Origin: Pictodentalium vernedei
Taxonomy: Eukaryota; Mollusca; Scaphopoda; Dentaliida; Dentaliidae
NCBI GenBank assembly: GCA_031216915.1
Contig: CM062293.1
Location: 154,140,285-154,204,284 of the forward strand
Direction of reading: 5' to 3'
DNA length: 64,000 nucleotides
Each line of letters begins with the position of its first letter. Within the stretch, counting starts at the first letter, position 1. A program made the position numbers and the translations under genes. Of the stretch, positions 24,688 through 37,900 are shown piece by piece. Under the pieces are notes generated by a model, which worked only from the letters and a program-made list of their open reading frames with translations, was not told the origin of the DNA and searched no databases.

Positions 24688-25360
24688 GATTGATTCATTT
24701 ATTGGTGTTTAGGGTCACATACTTCTGCACTATGGCTAATCATGACCACAACATGGAGATAAAGTCAAGGTCAGTCAATCGTTTATGCCCCATGTTGCCT
24801 ATTTTAGAGGACTTTCACCCCAAGCATTAGTGACTGGGTTCTATTTTACCAGTGAAACAGAGCTTGTTCACTACTGTAAACAAGCACTTCTTCACTTCCT
24901 GGGGTTCACATGGGGGATTGATTTAGTTAAATTCCTGGTTGCATTATGGAAAAAAATTGCTTCTTAAAATCTGATATTTCGACTGTAATATGCAAAGGGT
25001 TATTTATTTTTGTTTGAGGTCACATATTTCTGCACAATGGATAATAACGACCGCAACATCGATTTATTTATTTATTTATTGGAGTTTAACAGCACTTTTG
25101 ACAGCCCAGGACACTTTGTGTCTGACAGTTTTACGGGTGCAGGAAGCCAGAGTATCTGGTAAGAACCACCAAGCAATGGTGAGCAACTGTCAAGACTCCC
25201 CAGCACACTCGAAACATGGATGTAAAGTCAAATCCAGCCAATTGTTTGTATACATGTTGCCCAGTTTAGGACTTCCATCACTGTCAGGTCCTATTTTATC
25301 AGTAAAACAGAGATTGTTTACCAAAGTGAATAGGCACCACTTCAGTTCTGAGGGTTAATG
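24688..25360 (-). mobile_element. Two SINE B copies, the second split by a SINE A copy
   Basis: The first SINE B spans about 24688-24925. A second begins at about 25005 (GTTTGAGGTCACATATTTCT), is interrupted at about 25062 by a reverse SINE A fragment (25063-25210: tail-2 type GGAGTTTAACAGCACTTTTGA, then AGAACCACCAAGCAATGG), and resumes at about 25213 (GTAAAGTCAAATCCAGCC) to about 25358. AACATSGAT-like repeats flank the inner copy. The order shows SINE A inserting into SINE B. Confidence 0.6.
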
Positions 25361-26914
25361 TCATTTCACTACTATATTGGCAGTCTAGTCATTTTATTTG
25401 GAAGACTTTCTGTTAGGCAGAGATGATTCATTCCATTCATCTTACTGTGAGGTGAGCTGAAGATTGCTGAAATGATTCTTCTCTGACATCCTCATATCTC
25501 ACTTTATCCGAAATGTGGTGATCCTGTCTGTCAAAAGAGTCGTTAAACCCCAATAAATAAATATCTTACTTTCAGGGGTTTTCAAGGAAAGTTGCAATTG
25601 AACCCTGTGATTACTCAAAATAATGAATCAAATCTTAAATTGGCTCTGCAATTTCATTCCATTCAATTTGGTTCCATATCCAAGACATCGAATATTTTTA
25701 ATCCTTTAAAGGGCATGTCCATCTCCACTCAGAATGGTGCACAACAGCAAATCTTTCCATAGTCACATACAGCATTTCGCCAGTGCATGAAACCAATCTG
25801 AATCTTGAGAAACAATGTGAGGCAATGGTCACTGCATGCAAAATCAGAAAGGTTAACAGATAAATTGGGGTGAGGAATGGATGGCACACTTGAAGAATCG
25901 AACAGTGTTTATTATTTCACTGTCATTATGCTCAGAAGATGTAAATAGGCCAACAGTGAAATAATATATACAGTCTGGTTCCTCCAACACATAATCAATC
26001 ACTAATAACAAGACTTGTCGCTTTCATCGGATTTCATTTGAAATTTGATTTGATTTCAAATACCTTGCTTGATTCAAGAGAACTAGGTAGGAATATTCGA
26101 GAACTTTCCTGATCCTAGGCATCCTAGTGCTTCATTAATTCAATTTTTAATGATTATTCCTATATTTAGTGTTTGGAATCTAATATTACAGTGTCTGTGG
26201 ACATATTGTCCACCCTTGGAAACTACCAGTCCATGGTAGTCGTACTGTATGCATCAAGGCAATATATTTCAGATTGCCATTGTTGATAAACATGCTGTGG
26301 GTTTTATAGGATATGTAACTGCAATTTAATTGAAATTTTACATTTTTCATCTAATTATGCTTAATTATTGTTAAAATAAAACACAGTTGTTGTTTGTGGT
26401 GGTCAAGTTATTTGAACAGTAGGAACGTTGAAAAAAATGTATTCAAAAATGAGGTCACAGGGATCTGTTCCGATAACTTTTGGGTAACTTTGTTTATATC
26501 TTTGGAATGTCATGTTTTCTGAAATTTTGTCTGCATTAACCTTTTTAATCACAGATTTAAGTAATTTTGCATATCTTCTGATGTCTTACACTTTGTAAAC
26601 AAGTGTTTTTTCCATGCTTTTTCACATACAAGCAATATCTGAGTCAATATATTTTCAAATGGCAGCTTATTGCCCCTCTAAATGACTAAAAAAAATTATT
26701 TTTTGTCTCAAACCATAGCTTTCGACCTCCTCACCAGAATGAGTTCAATGCACTCATTCAAAAGAGGGGCATAAGCAATGTTTTTCAGGCAGAAAATGAA
26801 AAAAATAATAAATGTTGAATGACAAGTTTTGTGAATAGTGCTTGCCAGTTCAGGTTATTACATTCCTGCTCCAAACTGTTACCATACATACAGTGAATAT
26901 ATACATAGAGAATA
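25361..26914. other. No gene; half mariner-like MITE
   Basis: A SINE tail-2 remnant (GAGTCGTTAAACCCCAATAA) is near 25541-25562. One half of the 244-bp mariner-like MITE is at about 26117-26252, ending GTCGTACTGTA. A weak palindrome with GAATGAGTTCAATGCACTCATTC-like apex occurs around 26738-26765. No coding region is recognised. Confidence 0.4.
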
Positions 26915-27075
26915 TCTAGTGGTTTTGAATGGATACCGAAAATTATCTCATGAGTGACAGCAACAAATGTTTATTTTTTGCGAGCGCTTATGTGAGCAAT
27001 AATTGCCCTTTCTCTCAGTCACGGGTGAGATAATTTTTGGTCTCCACTCAAAAACACTAGATTTTCTTTTTATTA
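26915..27075. mobile_element. Short inverted-repeat MITE
   Basis: The left arm (TATCTAGTGGTTTTGAATGG, ACCGAAAATTATCTCAT) is mirrored on the right by GATAATTTTTGGTCTCCACT and CAAAAACACTAGATTTTC. Fragments recur at 27290-27320 and 28598-28680. Confidence 0.5.
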
Positions 27076-27803
27076 CACACATTTTATAAGAATCTGATCA
27101 TTCCTATCAATAATTCCTCTCATTTCAACCTTGAATTGATGCATGAAAGTAAACAGCTGATGTGCATTGATATGCGGAAGTGATTTGATAGATACTCAGA
27201 ACAGGTAGCTTCTTGCAATCTGATTCTGCTGGCAGGTTTCATGCATCAATTCAAGGTGAATATGTGTTGAATTATTGCTGGAAATGATCGGTATCCAATC
27301 AAAAACACTAGATTTTCTTTTCATTATACATTTTTAGAAGACATTGATCATTTCCAGTGATAATTTGTCTCATATTCACCATGAAGTGATGCTTTGATAG
27401 CCGCCATTTTGATTGATACCAGGAAAGTGAAAATTTCTATATCTTCACAGTGGGGGATACAATTTCTATCTTTCCACAATTTTTTTTGATAATCTATCGT
27501 TTAGCGTATAATAAACCCTATTAATTGCATACTGACTGCAGAATAAACCCATCTAAATGATTATAAATACGTTTTTATCCAAGCTTCAACAATATCATTT
27601 AGTTTTAATAAAGCATTTTAAACATTATATCAAGTTTTACAGAGCTCATGAAGATGAAATGAAACTCCAAATATCGTATCAAAATAAAGGTAATTAAACA
27701 ATGTTGTGGATAACAGATACCTCTATTATTTGAAAATTAAACCATACACTAAAAAATCTCAATAATACACAACAAATATTCAACACCAGATCTTGGTGGG
27801 AGA
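27076..27803. repeat. Nested inverted repeats, no gene
   Basis: Arms containing CACCTTGAATTGATGCATGA-like sequence face each other at about 27128-27148 and 27238-27258, with outer arms near 27100 and 27290 (AGAATCTGATCATTCCTATC; GGAAATGATCGGTATCCAAT). This looks like an eroded palindromic element. The rest is AT-rich without features. Confidence 0.4.
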
Positions 27804-28033
27804 TTAACCCTTTACCCAAAGCACACAATATCAAAATTCTTTATTTTAATTATTCTTTTTCCCTTTTTTCAAAATTTCAACAAACCCATATCAAGTGACC
27901 ACTCATTGGAACGAGCTTTAGAAGCTCGTTCCAATTAGGGGGTCACAAAATATGGTTTTGTTGAAATTTTTTCAAGTGCTCAATTTGTAAATTACGTAGG
28001 CAAACGCAGTCCATTCATTAGGTAAAGGGTTAA
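27804..28033. mobile_element. TTAA-bounded palindromic MITE (AACAAAACC type)
   Basis: The ends are TTAACCCTTTACCC and GGTAAAGGGTTAA, so terminal repeats and TTAA borders are intact. The hairpin has AAATTTCAACAAACCCATAT facing ATATGGTTTTGTTGAAATT, with GAACGAGCT..AGCTCGTTC at the apex. Confidence 0.7.
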
Positions 28034-29034
28034 ATCAATATAAAATCATTGCCCATTGACTCATACTTTTGGCACAATTCTCTGCACACAGAGATTTAGT
28101 TTTAACTTTTCACCCATCATAATGCATGTATTCCACATACAATATAAAAATAATTGAAGAAAGTTTCTCCCTCTTTCCATTTTTAATACCATAGTAATAG
28201 TTCCAGATAATTTCAATTGTAGGATAGAGACAAAAGAAATTTTCTTTTGGTTTTTAGCATCCACTCATACTAGCAGTACGGACTGTGAACCAATCGCTCG
28301 AAGCATAGCAGGAATCTCTGTCAAGAGAATAGCATTATTAGTGAAGAAAAAAGGAAGAAATAGCTCTTTTTGGGGCCAAACTACAACTCAAGTCCACTGA
28401 TACATAGAGGATGTACAGGTTTGTTCTTGTTTTATCCACTGATAATAGCCGTTTCTTGTATGGACTCTGAACCAGTCACTCAAAGCATTCCAGGAATATG
28501 TGTTATGGAATCGTATTATTAGTGAAGAAAACAGGAAGAAATAGATGTCCCTCTTTTTGAGGCTATACTACAACTAAAGTTCACTGATACATTGTGGATA
28601 TCTAGTGTTTTTGAGGGGATATCAAACATTATATCATAAGTGACTGAGGCAAATGGTTATTTTTCACGAGTGGCTTTTTTTCATTATATGTATTTCAGAA
28701 GAAGGTTGTTGTTTTCAGCAATACATCGTTAGTATTCACCTTGATTAGGCTTCCAATTGAAGCACAATATGTTCTCTACAGAGTGAAAATGAAAATTTAT
28801 ATATCTGCACTGCAGGGGATATGATTATTATTTTCTCGCAATGTTTTCTATAATCTAGAGTTGAGAGTATAATAAATTTCTCTCTTGCTTCTATATTCAT
28901 TGATAATACAGTTGAGTGCACTTAATTGGATATCCCTTCACGGAATCACCCTCTTAAAGACATAAAATTATTTTCAAACACTAAACCATTTACTAAATCT
29001 CCAGGATAAATTTGCCTTGTCAACTGCATATAGT
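28034..29034. other. No gene recognised; diverged direct repeat
   Basis: GTACGGACTGTGAACCAATC (about 28275) and GTATGGACTCTGAACCAGTC (about 28457) begin a diverged direct repeat of about 180 bp (CATA/CATT..CAGGAAT..GTGAAGAAAA..GGAAGAAATAG). No coding content is evident. Confidence 0.4.
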
Positions 29035-29284
29035 TTAACCCTTTACCCAACATAATGGTAAAAAACTGGACATGTGCTATTCACAAAAATCACCATTCAA
29101 TTTTCATTATTTCTTCATTTTTTGTGTCAAAAATATAGCTAGCTTATGACACCCCATTGGAACAAGCTCATTGAGCTTGTACCAATGAGGGGTCAAAAGC
29201 TTTGTTTTTGACACAAAAAATTATAACATTTAGTTATTCAAGAAATTTGTTTGCAAGTGTCGTCTGCCTCTTGTGTGAGGTAAA
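29035..29284. mobile_element. TTAA palindromic MITE (GTCAAAAACAT type)
   Basis: The left end is TTAACCCTTTACCCAACATA. The hairpin has TTTTTGTGTCAAAAATATAG facing CTTTGTTTTTGACACAAAAA. The right end is TGTGTGAGGTAAA, worn. The best-preserved relative is 58519-58769. Confidence 0.6.
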
Positions 29285-29522
29285 CTCCAGTTAAATGAAT
29301 AAAATTTCTTGCTATTTATCAAAGAATTACTCTAACAACCAGTGAATTGCCACATTTATACTTCTATTCGATCCAACTACATTTAATAGAAGTATTTATT
29401 TTATTATAATTTGTTTGGCAAACTCCATGAGCTCTGTCAAACAAGATATAATAGAATAAGCACTAAGTTTATCACTGAGATACAGGGATATGACTAGCCT
29501 TCCTATTAAATTAATACTCCCG

Positions 29523-29972
29523 TTAACCCTTCACGAAACATGCAGGATATCAAAATTTATTATTTTAGTTATTGTTTGTTAACATTTCTCAAAAAATGTC
29601 AACCAACCCATATCCTGTGACCCCTCATTGGAACAAGCTTGTAGAGCTCGTTCCAATGGGTGGGGGAGGGGGGGGGGGGGTCACATGATAGGATTTGTTG
29701 ACATTTTTTGAAAAAATAGTGTTTTTTCTACTGCTCACTTTGTAAATTACGAGGGTGGATTATTTTAAATATCATTTTTTTAATTTTTTCAAAAAATTTC
29801 AACAAAACCATGTCATGTGACCCCTCTTTGGAACGAACTCGACGAGCTCGTTCCAAAGAGGGGGTCACATGATATGGTTTTGTTGAAATGTTTCGAAAAA
29901 TAATATTTTTTCAGCTGCTGAATTTTCATATTACGCAGGCGGATGCGGTCGATTCGTTGGGTAAAGGGTTAA
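29523..29972. mobile_element. Composite TTAA unit holding two palindromes
   Basis: The borders are TTAACCCTTCACG (29523) and GGGTAAAGGGTTAA (ending 29972). Inside are two successive hairpins, about 29565-29715 and 29775-29910. Both use AACAAAACC-type arms and a GAACGAGCTCG-type apex. The first has a G-rich interruption (29653-29680). This is either one MITE inserted in another or an internal duplication. Confidence 0.6.
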
Positions 29973-32445
29973 CTGAATGTTTTTCACTGGCAAAATGGCT
30001 ATTCAATTCAAAGGGTTCCACTGTATAAGTCTCTAGAAATGAATCTTGGAACACATTCGGAGTGTTCCAAGAACAGGTGTCAGCCAATTGTTTTATTTGT
30101 GTGAAGAAAAAAATCAACTTTTGTGGTTACAAAACAATAACAGTTCAATTAAAACTCTATATATTAGCTCTGTATTCTCAATGATGGAAAAAAACAATAT
30201 GAGAAAAAGTTGGAAGAAATGAAAATGTTAATTACCCTTGACATACCCAAGTTTTTTAACAATAATATCAAAAACTTTTATCCTTCCAAAGAGTGAATGA
30301 CATATCAATGTATGAAATCATTAAGCTCATTCCATTGAGGGGGTAAAAAGGTGATTTTTTGTTTCAAAAAACAAATTAAAAACTGTTTTTACATTATACA
30401 TAGTGGTAAGTTGATTTGAATGTCATGTCAGATTGAATTAACCAGTCTGATATCACTAGATGAACTGTAAAAGGTGTCCACAATGTCAATTTAACTGTTT
30501 TTCAGCTGTTTAGTCCCATGACCATTATTCTAGATGAAAACCAATATTGTCATGTATTTTTGTTCTGCTAATAACTGCAGCCACACAATACACTATTGTT
30601 TTGGGTTAAATTGTTAGAAACTCAGAGAATGATCTGGGCTATTCTCTAACAATAACACCAGGTCTGACAATAAACAGTTTACCCATTTACCAAAACAATG
30701 AGATGACACTTGGAAAAAAATTCTTGAATATCTATAAATTTTCATTTTTGGCCTCCAAAACATAGCTTATGTTTGATCATTGGAACTAGGGGGTCATCAG
30801 CTGTTTCTGAGGCAAAAATAATAAATGAATGGTGGCTTTTGGGGGGAAACATCATTGGCTGGATCTGACTGCTGTGTTAGATAAAGGGTCACACAGTCTG
30901 CTCCAACAATCTGGTGGTATAATCAATATTTCTCCCACCACCTGCATACTGAGATACACTTGTCCTGAGTGAGATCCTTGGGTGAGACAGATCTAATTTA
31001 TCCACCAAACATGATTATCCCCATTTGAATATTTAACACTTCAGGGCCGAGGTTGAGATTTACCTGTCATCACACCAATCGAGGATGATGTCATAAAAAT
31101 CAAACTACTGCTTGTCGGATGAAAATTTAATGTTATACTGATTGATCATAGAAAAAATTGAATTGTATATTTGGAAAAAGCTCCAAAAAATGAATTGCAT
31201 ATTTGAAAAAGGACCGAAAAGTTCCATATATATACGAGGGCCCGGCGAAGCTTCGATATTTGATTCGATTTGAAATCCTAAAGTGGGTTCGATTCAATTT
31301 GAAATCTGCATTACTATTCAGAAGTGGATCTAATATCTTCAATTTCCTAGTTGTCATCGAAACAACTATCGTGTTTTGTGCATGTCTTTGAGTAGATTCC
31401 CCAAATAACCTGCTTTATCTCCAAATTATAGGTAAAACATGTAGGAGGTGTCTTAGGTGCATATTAAATAGTTGGGTATGACTTGTAGATCATCTAACTG
31501 AAACAATTGAAGTAATTTTCCGATTTTCAGACATATCTCAGTAACTTTAGAATATCCTGGACTTAATCATGGCCTGCGTTAACATTGTTCTTCCATGTTA
31601 TTGTCTATCAATACAGAGTCTGATATAGGGCACCTTGGAAGAACCATGTGAACGCGGACCATGATTAAGTTAACCCGGACGTTGTTACCAATGCATGCGC
31701 AACGAAGACATAATACATAATACAAATCCCTTCTGTTTACACTATGGAAAATTGCAAATGCATGTCTTATAAAAGTTCAGATCATACAAATAGCACATTT
31801 CAACACACCAAAGACATTAATCTCAGAGAGTCAGAGACATAAATTATGTTGAGCGCCTACTTTATATGTTTACATTATCAATGTCTCAGAACAATTGAGA
31901 ATGTACCATCAATGTTGGTGTTTTGTCACACTAGTTTGCGGCATGAACAGTTGTGATGGTATTCGATTCAAAATTCAATTTGATTCAATTAAAAAATCCA
32001 TGGCCCTATTCAATTCAATATTCGATTCGAGCAAAAAAAATGGTATTTTCCGGAGCGGGGACCCTAATATATACCAAAGGAATATACTATGAAAACCAGC
32101 GTTAGCTCACAACAGCGATGGGATAAAATATATAAGTGAGTTGAAATGGCCAGCTTTCCGGTGATGTCACTTTTGAAATTTTTGTTTCGATGACATCATG
32201 TGTATGTGTGTGGGGGGCAGGGGGGTGTTGGGTGGAGAAAAATCATCTTTGAGTGATGCAGGGATGTGTTGGGTATCTGTATCCAATAAAGCAAACTAGG
32301 ACACCACATTTGTTTGTAAAATACAGGCACTGATGAAATAGCACAGCATCATTAAGTCTCAAGGGCCTGGAGATTGTTAGACATTTTTGATAAACTTTTG
32401 AAAGTCCACATATTGTTACTTTGAAGTTGTTTCTTGGCATGTCTT
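29973..32445. other. No gene recognised; palindrome remnants
   Basis: Several worn hairpin relics occur (for example around 30700-30840, CATTGGAACTAGGGGGTCA). Repeated TTCGATTTGAAAT/GATTCGATTTG blocks at 31255-31300 and 31955-32030 look like a diverged inverted repeat. No frame resembles a known protein. Confidence 0.35.
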
Positions 32446-32607
32446 TTAACCCTAAAGGGCCCAATTCCAACTTTGATCACTTTGTACTACAATAAAACCG
32501 AGGCTCAAACATTGAGGCTTTAGGTAAAGAACAATGGCAAGGCCACCTGATATACTCTATCAAAGTGTGGCAAAATGTCTATAAATCTCCAGGCCTTCAA
32601 GGGTTAA
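32446..32607. mobile_element. Small TTAA-bounded element
   Basis: Ends TTAACCCTAAAGGGCC and GGCCTTCAAGGGTTAA are imperfect inverted repeats with TTAA borders, 162 bp apart. There is no strong internal palindrome. Confidence 0.5.
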
Positions 32608-32657
32608 GAAGCCACAAACATCAATAACTCAAATAGTAATTCTTGGTGAACACTAAC

Positions 32658-33742
32658 GAAAGTGTCAATGACACTGTAGCTTAACTTGTCTGTGTGTTGT
32701 GTTTGATGAAAAGGATAATGTTCAATGTTTATGAAAGGATTATGAAATAAGACAAGAATTGTGATAACTGGGAATATGTTTATTTGGTTGTAGACTGTAC
32801 TAAAGAATTGAGGGGTGCATTAATGTGGCCCTCACAGTTAATGTATGTGGCCCTCACAGTTAATGTTTGTCAACGAAAGTTACCAAGTTACAGTGAAATT
32901 ATTCCAAAACGAGTCATCCTATCAAGTTACAATGAAATCCCTTCATAAATACAGCCTGTAGACTGTGCTAAAGGCTTTTGGGTTTCTGGCATGTGTAGCC
33001 ATCATGATTGACTGATCACAACCAAAAGAGGACGTCCTCATCTAGGCATTATACTGAGTTATCCTACCAAGTTACAATGAAATCCCTTCATAAATACGAC
33101 CTGTAGTCTGTGCGAAAGTTTTTCGGGTTTCGGGGCTTGGGCAGCCATCATGGTTGAATGATTGTGACCAAAAGGGGACATTCTTAGCTAGGCATTATCT
33201 GGAGTCATCCTACCAAGTTACAATGAAATCCCTTCATAAATATGACCAGTAGACTGTGCAAAAGGTTTTCGGGCTCGGGCAGTCGTTATGGTTGACAGAT
33301 CACGCCCAAATGGGGAAGTTCTCATCTAGACATCATACAGAGTCATCCTACCAAGTTACAATGAAATCCCTCCATATTAAATATGACCTGCAGACTGTGC
33401 TAAAAGTTATTGGGTTTCAGGCTAAAAGGGGACGTTCTCATCTAGATATTATACAGAGGCATCCTACCAAGTTACAATAAAATCCCTTTATAAATACGAC
33501 CTGTGGACTGTGAAAAAGGTTTTCGGGTTTTGGGCTCGGGCAGCCATCACAGTTGACCAATCGTGACCAAAAGGGGACGTTCTCATCTAGACATGACATC
33601 AAACCTGCATACGAAATTTTGAGATGATTGAAAAAGAACTACAGGGTGTAGCCTGTGCTAAAGGGAGATGTGAACAGACTAACAGATTTCCGCACGCGTG
33701 ATGGCAATAGCTTATCTTGACTTTGTCAAGTTATGCTAAAAA
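32658..33742 (+). mobile_element. F2 element, short array
   Basis: Complete ends: GAAAGTGTCAATGACACTGT then AGCTTAACTTGTC at the left, and TTGACTTTGTCAAGTTATGCTAAAAAT at the right. The leader matches 9700 and 58818. Only about five core units are present, compared with about 13 in the 9700 copy, so array length varies between copies with the same ends. Confidence 0.75.
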
Positions 33743-34319
33743 TTGGGAGTACAAAAATGTTTTGAATGGTCACACTAGACCGGAGAAATAACCATGTTAC
33801 ACGTATTTGTTTCTGTTCGTTTTCCATAGCTTTTCCAAAATCCACCCCAATTTTCCATACTTTTACAGGGCCTGGAAAATCAATTTACTGTTTTCCAAGA
33901 CTTTCCATACCTTTCCATAACCTGTATGAACCCTGAATATCTCCCCCAGGTGAGATATCCCAATCCCTTCCCCACACCACACAAGGATAACACTACTCTT
34001 TGAGAAGTTCAATTTTCCTAGGTAAGACTGAACATTTATCAATTATATCTTCTCTGATACAGCTGATTAAATTCACACTTGCATCATGGGAAATTTTTGC
34101 TGTGAAAGTTTTGGTACTTTGGCATTAGGTTGCACAAGGTTAAATAAAAGTAAATATTCCTTTTGAAAATGCAATCCCAGGGCAACCCAAAAATCTATTT
34201 CAACAGCTTTGTAAAGTTAAGGGTACAAAAAGCACTATCAAAGGTTCTTTTTATGCCATCTTCTTGAAAATGATATTATGAAGAAAAATGAAACTGTCTG
34301 TTGAAACATATCTTCAACT
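33743..34319 (-). other. Downstream flank / probable 3' UTR of the CSK-like gene
   Basis: This lies just beyond the kinase stop codon on the minus strand. No further coding frame is present. I did not find a clear minus-strand AATAAA here, so the polyadenylation site is unplaced. Confidence 0.35.
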
Positions 34320-34496
34320 CTACACAGTGACAGAAATAAGATTTTGTAATTGTTCTAAAACATTGTGAAAACTTGGGCGTCGTTCTGGTTCAAGTGTCCA
34401 TGCTTTCATCATGATGTTGTAGATTTCTGGTGGACATCCCTCTGGTGCTTCCATCCGATAACCTCTTTCAACGTGCATTACAACATCTGACAATGG
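34320..34496 (-). CDS. csk: CSK-like tyrosine kinase, last coding exon
   Basis: This 177-bp exon encodes 58 residues plus the stop codon TAG (34320-34322). It begins at an AG acceptor (TATATTTTTCAG, 34497-34508) in phase 0, with PLSDVVMHVERGY. It covers the end of the C-lobe: MEAPEGCPPEIYNIMMKAW corresponds to the helix H region, and PERRPSF holds the conserved arginine of subdomain XI. After LEQLQNL only five residues remain. CSK also ends soon after the kinase domain and lacks a Src-type regulatory tail tyrosine; no tyrosine follows RRPSF here. The family match is by recognition of CSK signature sequence, not by a search. It joins in frame to the exon at 54544-54630 across a 20,047-bp intron. 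Confidence 0.93.
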   Translation of the reverse strand, partial: PLSDVVMHVERGYRMEAPEGCPPEIYNIMMKAWTLEPERRPSFHNVLEQLQNLISVTV

Positions 34497-34921
34497 CTGA
34501 AAAATATATATAAGATTAGTGGGGGATCTGTGAAAAAAAATACTTATTTTGATGAATAGAAAGCAAATTATTGGAATTTCATAAAAAAACAAAACCTTTA
34601 ACTCATTTGATTATGACCTCAGTTGAAAACAACTGGGCCCCAGAATCAGATGGATGTTGAATATCTAGTTTTTGTGTATGCTTCTAGGTTTGCAACAAAG
34701 AGAAAGAACACAGTTTTTCACAAATAAATAAATGGGACTTCACATTACAGTTCCAAAAGTAATATTTAATATCATTGAAAAATAAACTATTTCTTTTCCT
34801 TTCAGAGATTCAAATGACATACCAACAGCTAAAACAAGAGTTTATTCAGTTTTCCAAAAATAAAGGTTGGACACTTTCCAGCTACTTTTTAACATTCCAC
34901 AATCAAAAATATTAGAAGTAA
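34497..34921 (-). other. Intron, no features
   Basis: 3' end of the last CSK-like intron: acceptor TTTTTCAG and an AT-rich stretch. No exon-like sequence is seen. Confidence 0.5.
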
Positions 34922-37900
34922 GATTAAACAAGAGGCCCCACGTGGCCTTAATCGCTCACCTGACAAAGTGACTCTAAGAAGTATTTTAGGTCACCTTCAC
35001 CATGTCATGCCTCATCAACATTAACTGGTTGAGTGATAGATTTTGTTTGAAGTTCAACATTTGTTACCTAAAATTAGTTTTATTTAAAATCATTGGTGTG
35101 TGGCCAATCTCCAATGATTTTTAATAAAGCAAATTTATCTCTGCAGACAAACTGGTTTAGCATGAAGCACAAACAAGGAATGTGAAGAGATAGCCTTGGA
35201 CATCTCTCCCCAACTGTGGATATCTTCCATGTGCTACATGTATATATTTGCATGCAAGAAAACAAAAATTTTCACAAATTTTATTTTTTTTTATCATCAT
35301 TGGAACAAGCTCAAACAGCTTATTCCAATAGGGGTATGGGAAGATCAGGTATATTTTTGAGACAGAAATGTGAATATATAAATAATGGTGTTTTTTTGTG
35401 AATGATGCTGGAGAATTTTGCGTAAAGATATGGTAAATGGTTTGTTCTAGATACAGAATGATGCAAAAGTATTTAAATTTGATTAGGCAAGTTGTTCCTA
35501 TAATGCATTTAAAAATTGAAGTAACTGTTTTTTTGCTGACGAACTTTTAGATGTGTGTGTCTGTGTTTGTGTGTGTGTGTGTGTTTGTGTGTGTGTGTGG
35601 GGGGGGGGGGGGGGGGGGGGGTAAGAGTGTTCTTGCAAACAAAATTCCTGAATACATGGAAAATTTTATTTTTTGTGTGAAAGACATAGTGCGTGAATGT
35701 TGATTGGAACAAGCTTAGAGAGCTCATTTTAATGTGAAGTCATAAAGCTGTGTTTTACGTACGAAATTCTGGAATAACTAAAAAAATTGCTTTTTTGACT
35801 CAAAAAGCATGGTGTGCGACCTCTCATTGGAATGAGCTCAAAAAGCTCATTCCAATGGGGTATTTACAAGCGATAAGTACATGTATGTTTAAGAGACAAA
35901 AATTAAAATTTGAATAGCGATTTTTGCGAAGAATGCTGACAAGTTTTGGCAGTTATGCTGGTAAAAAGGTAAGATATGCAAAGTGGTTGTTTTTTAGAGG
36001 CGACATTTAATTAAGGGGAATTAACCCTTGATTACTGAGGTAACTTCTAAAAGTACTGAAATTTCATGAAGCAATGTGAATAACAGACAACAGTTGCCTA
36101 AAAATTTCATGAATAACTAAAATTTTTATTCCTTTGTCTCGAAAACATGGCATATGACCTTTGTTGGAATGAGCTGAATGCGTGTGTTCCAATGAGGGGT
36201 CATAAAATTTGAACGAAGATTTGTGTGAATAATGCATTAGTACTGCTAGATTTGGGTAAACGGTTCACCCTGGATACCACCCCTTCTATAGTAGATCTTT
36301 TCTGCAAATTTTGTCTAAGATTCTATCAACTTTACAAATAAATACGTTCATGAATCACAATCAGATCCACCCTACAATGTTGCATACCAAATATCAAAAG
36401 ATTCTGCCTGCTGGATCTGGAGAAGAAGATTTTTTAAGAAATATGCCTGAAACGCACTAAGTTAAAATTTGGGCTCCTATACGGAGCCCAAATATAAACC
36501 CAGGGGGCCGATTTGAACAAACTTGAATCAGATCCACCCCACAATGTTGCTTACCAAATATGAAAAGATTCTGAAGCTGGATCTGGAGAAGAAGATTTTT
36601 TAAGAAATTTGCCTGAAATGCACTAAGTTCGAATTCGAGCTTCTATAGTGAGCCCAAATATGAAACTAGGAAGCCGATTTGAACAAACTTGAATCAGATC
36701 CACCCCACAATGTTGCATACCAAATATCAAAAGATTCTGCCTGCTGGATCTGGAGAAGAAGATTTTTTAATAAATTTGCCCGAAATGCACTAAGTGCGAA
36801 TTCGGGCTTCTATATTAAGCCCAAATATGAATCCAGGGGGCCGATTTGAACAAACTTGAATCAGATCCACCCCGCAATGTTGCATACCAAATATCAAAAG
36901 ATTCTGCCTGCTGGATCTGGAGAAGAAGATTTTTGAAGAAATTTGCCTGAAATGCACTAAGTGCGAATTCGGGCTTCTATATTAAGCCCAAATATGAATC
37001 CAGGGGGCCGATTTGAACAAACTTGAATCAGATCCACCCCGCAATGTTGCATACCAAATATCAAAAGATTCTGCCTTCTGGATCTGGAGAAGAAGATTTT
37101 TGAAGAAATTTGCCCGAAATGCACTAAGTTTGAATTCGAGCTTCTATAGTGAGCCCAAATATGAATCCAGGGGGCCGATTTGAACAAACTTGAATCAGAT
37201 CCACCCCGCAATGTTGCATACCAAATATCAAAAGATTCTGCCTGCTGGATCTGGAGAAGATGATTTTTTAAGAAATTTGCCTGAAATGCACTAAGTTCGA
37301 ATTCGAGCTTCTATAGTGAGCCCAAATATGAATCTAGGAAGCCGATTTGAACAAACTTGAATCAGATCCACCCCACAATGTTGCATACCAAATATCAAAA
37401 GATGCTGCCTGCTGGATCTGGAGAAGAAGATTTTTTAATAAATTTGCTTGAAATGCACTAAGTTCAAATTTGGGCTCCTATACTGAGCCCAAATATAAAC
37501 CCAGGGGGCCGATTTGAACAAACTTGAATCAGATCCACCCCACAATGTTGCTTACCAAATATGAAAAGATTCTGCCTGCTGGATCTGGAGAAGAAGATTT
37601 TTTAAGAAATTTGCATGAAATGCACTAAGTTCAAATTCGAGCTTCTATAGTGAGCCCAAATATGAATCTAGGAAGCCGATTTGAACAAACTTGAATCAGA
37701 TCCACCCCACAATGTTGCATACCAAATATCAAAAGATTCTGCCTTCTGGATCTGGAGAAGAAGATTTTTTAAGAAATTTGCCTAAATGCACTAAGTTCGA
37801 AATCGGGCTCCTATACTGAGCCCAAATATGAACCCAGGGGGCCGATTTGAACAAACTTGAATCAGATCCACCCTACAATGTCGCATACCAAATATCAAAA

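Noticed and set aside
33743-34319. Poly(A) signal of the CSK-like gene
   Set aside because: No clear minus-strand AATAAA was found close to the stop codon, so none is annotated.
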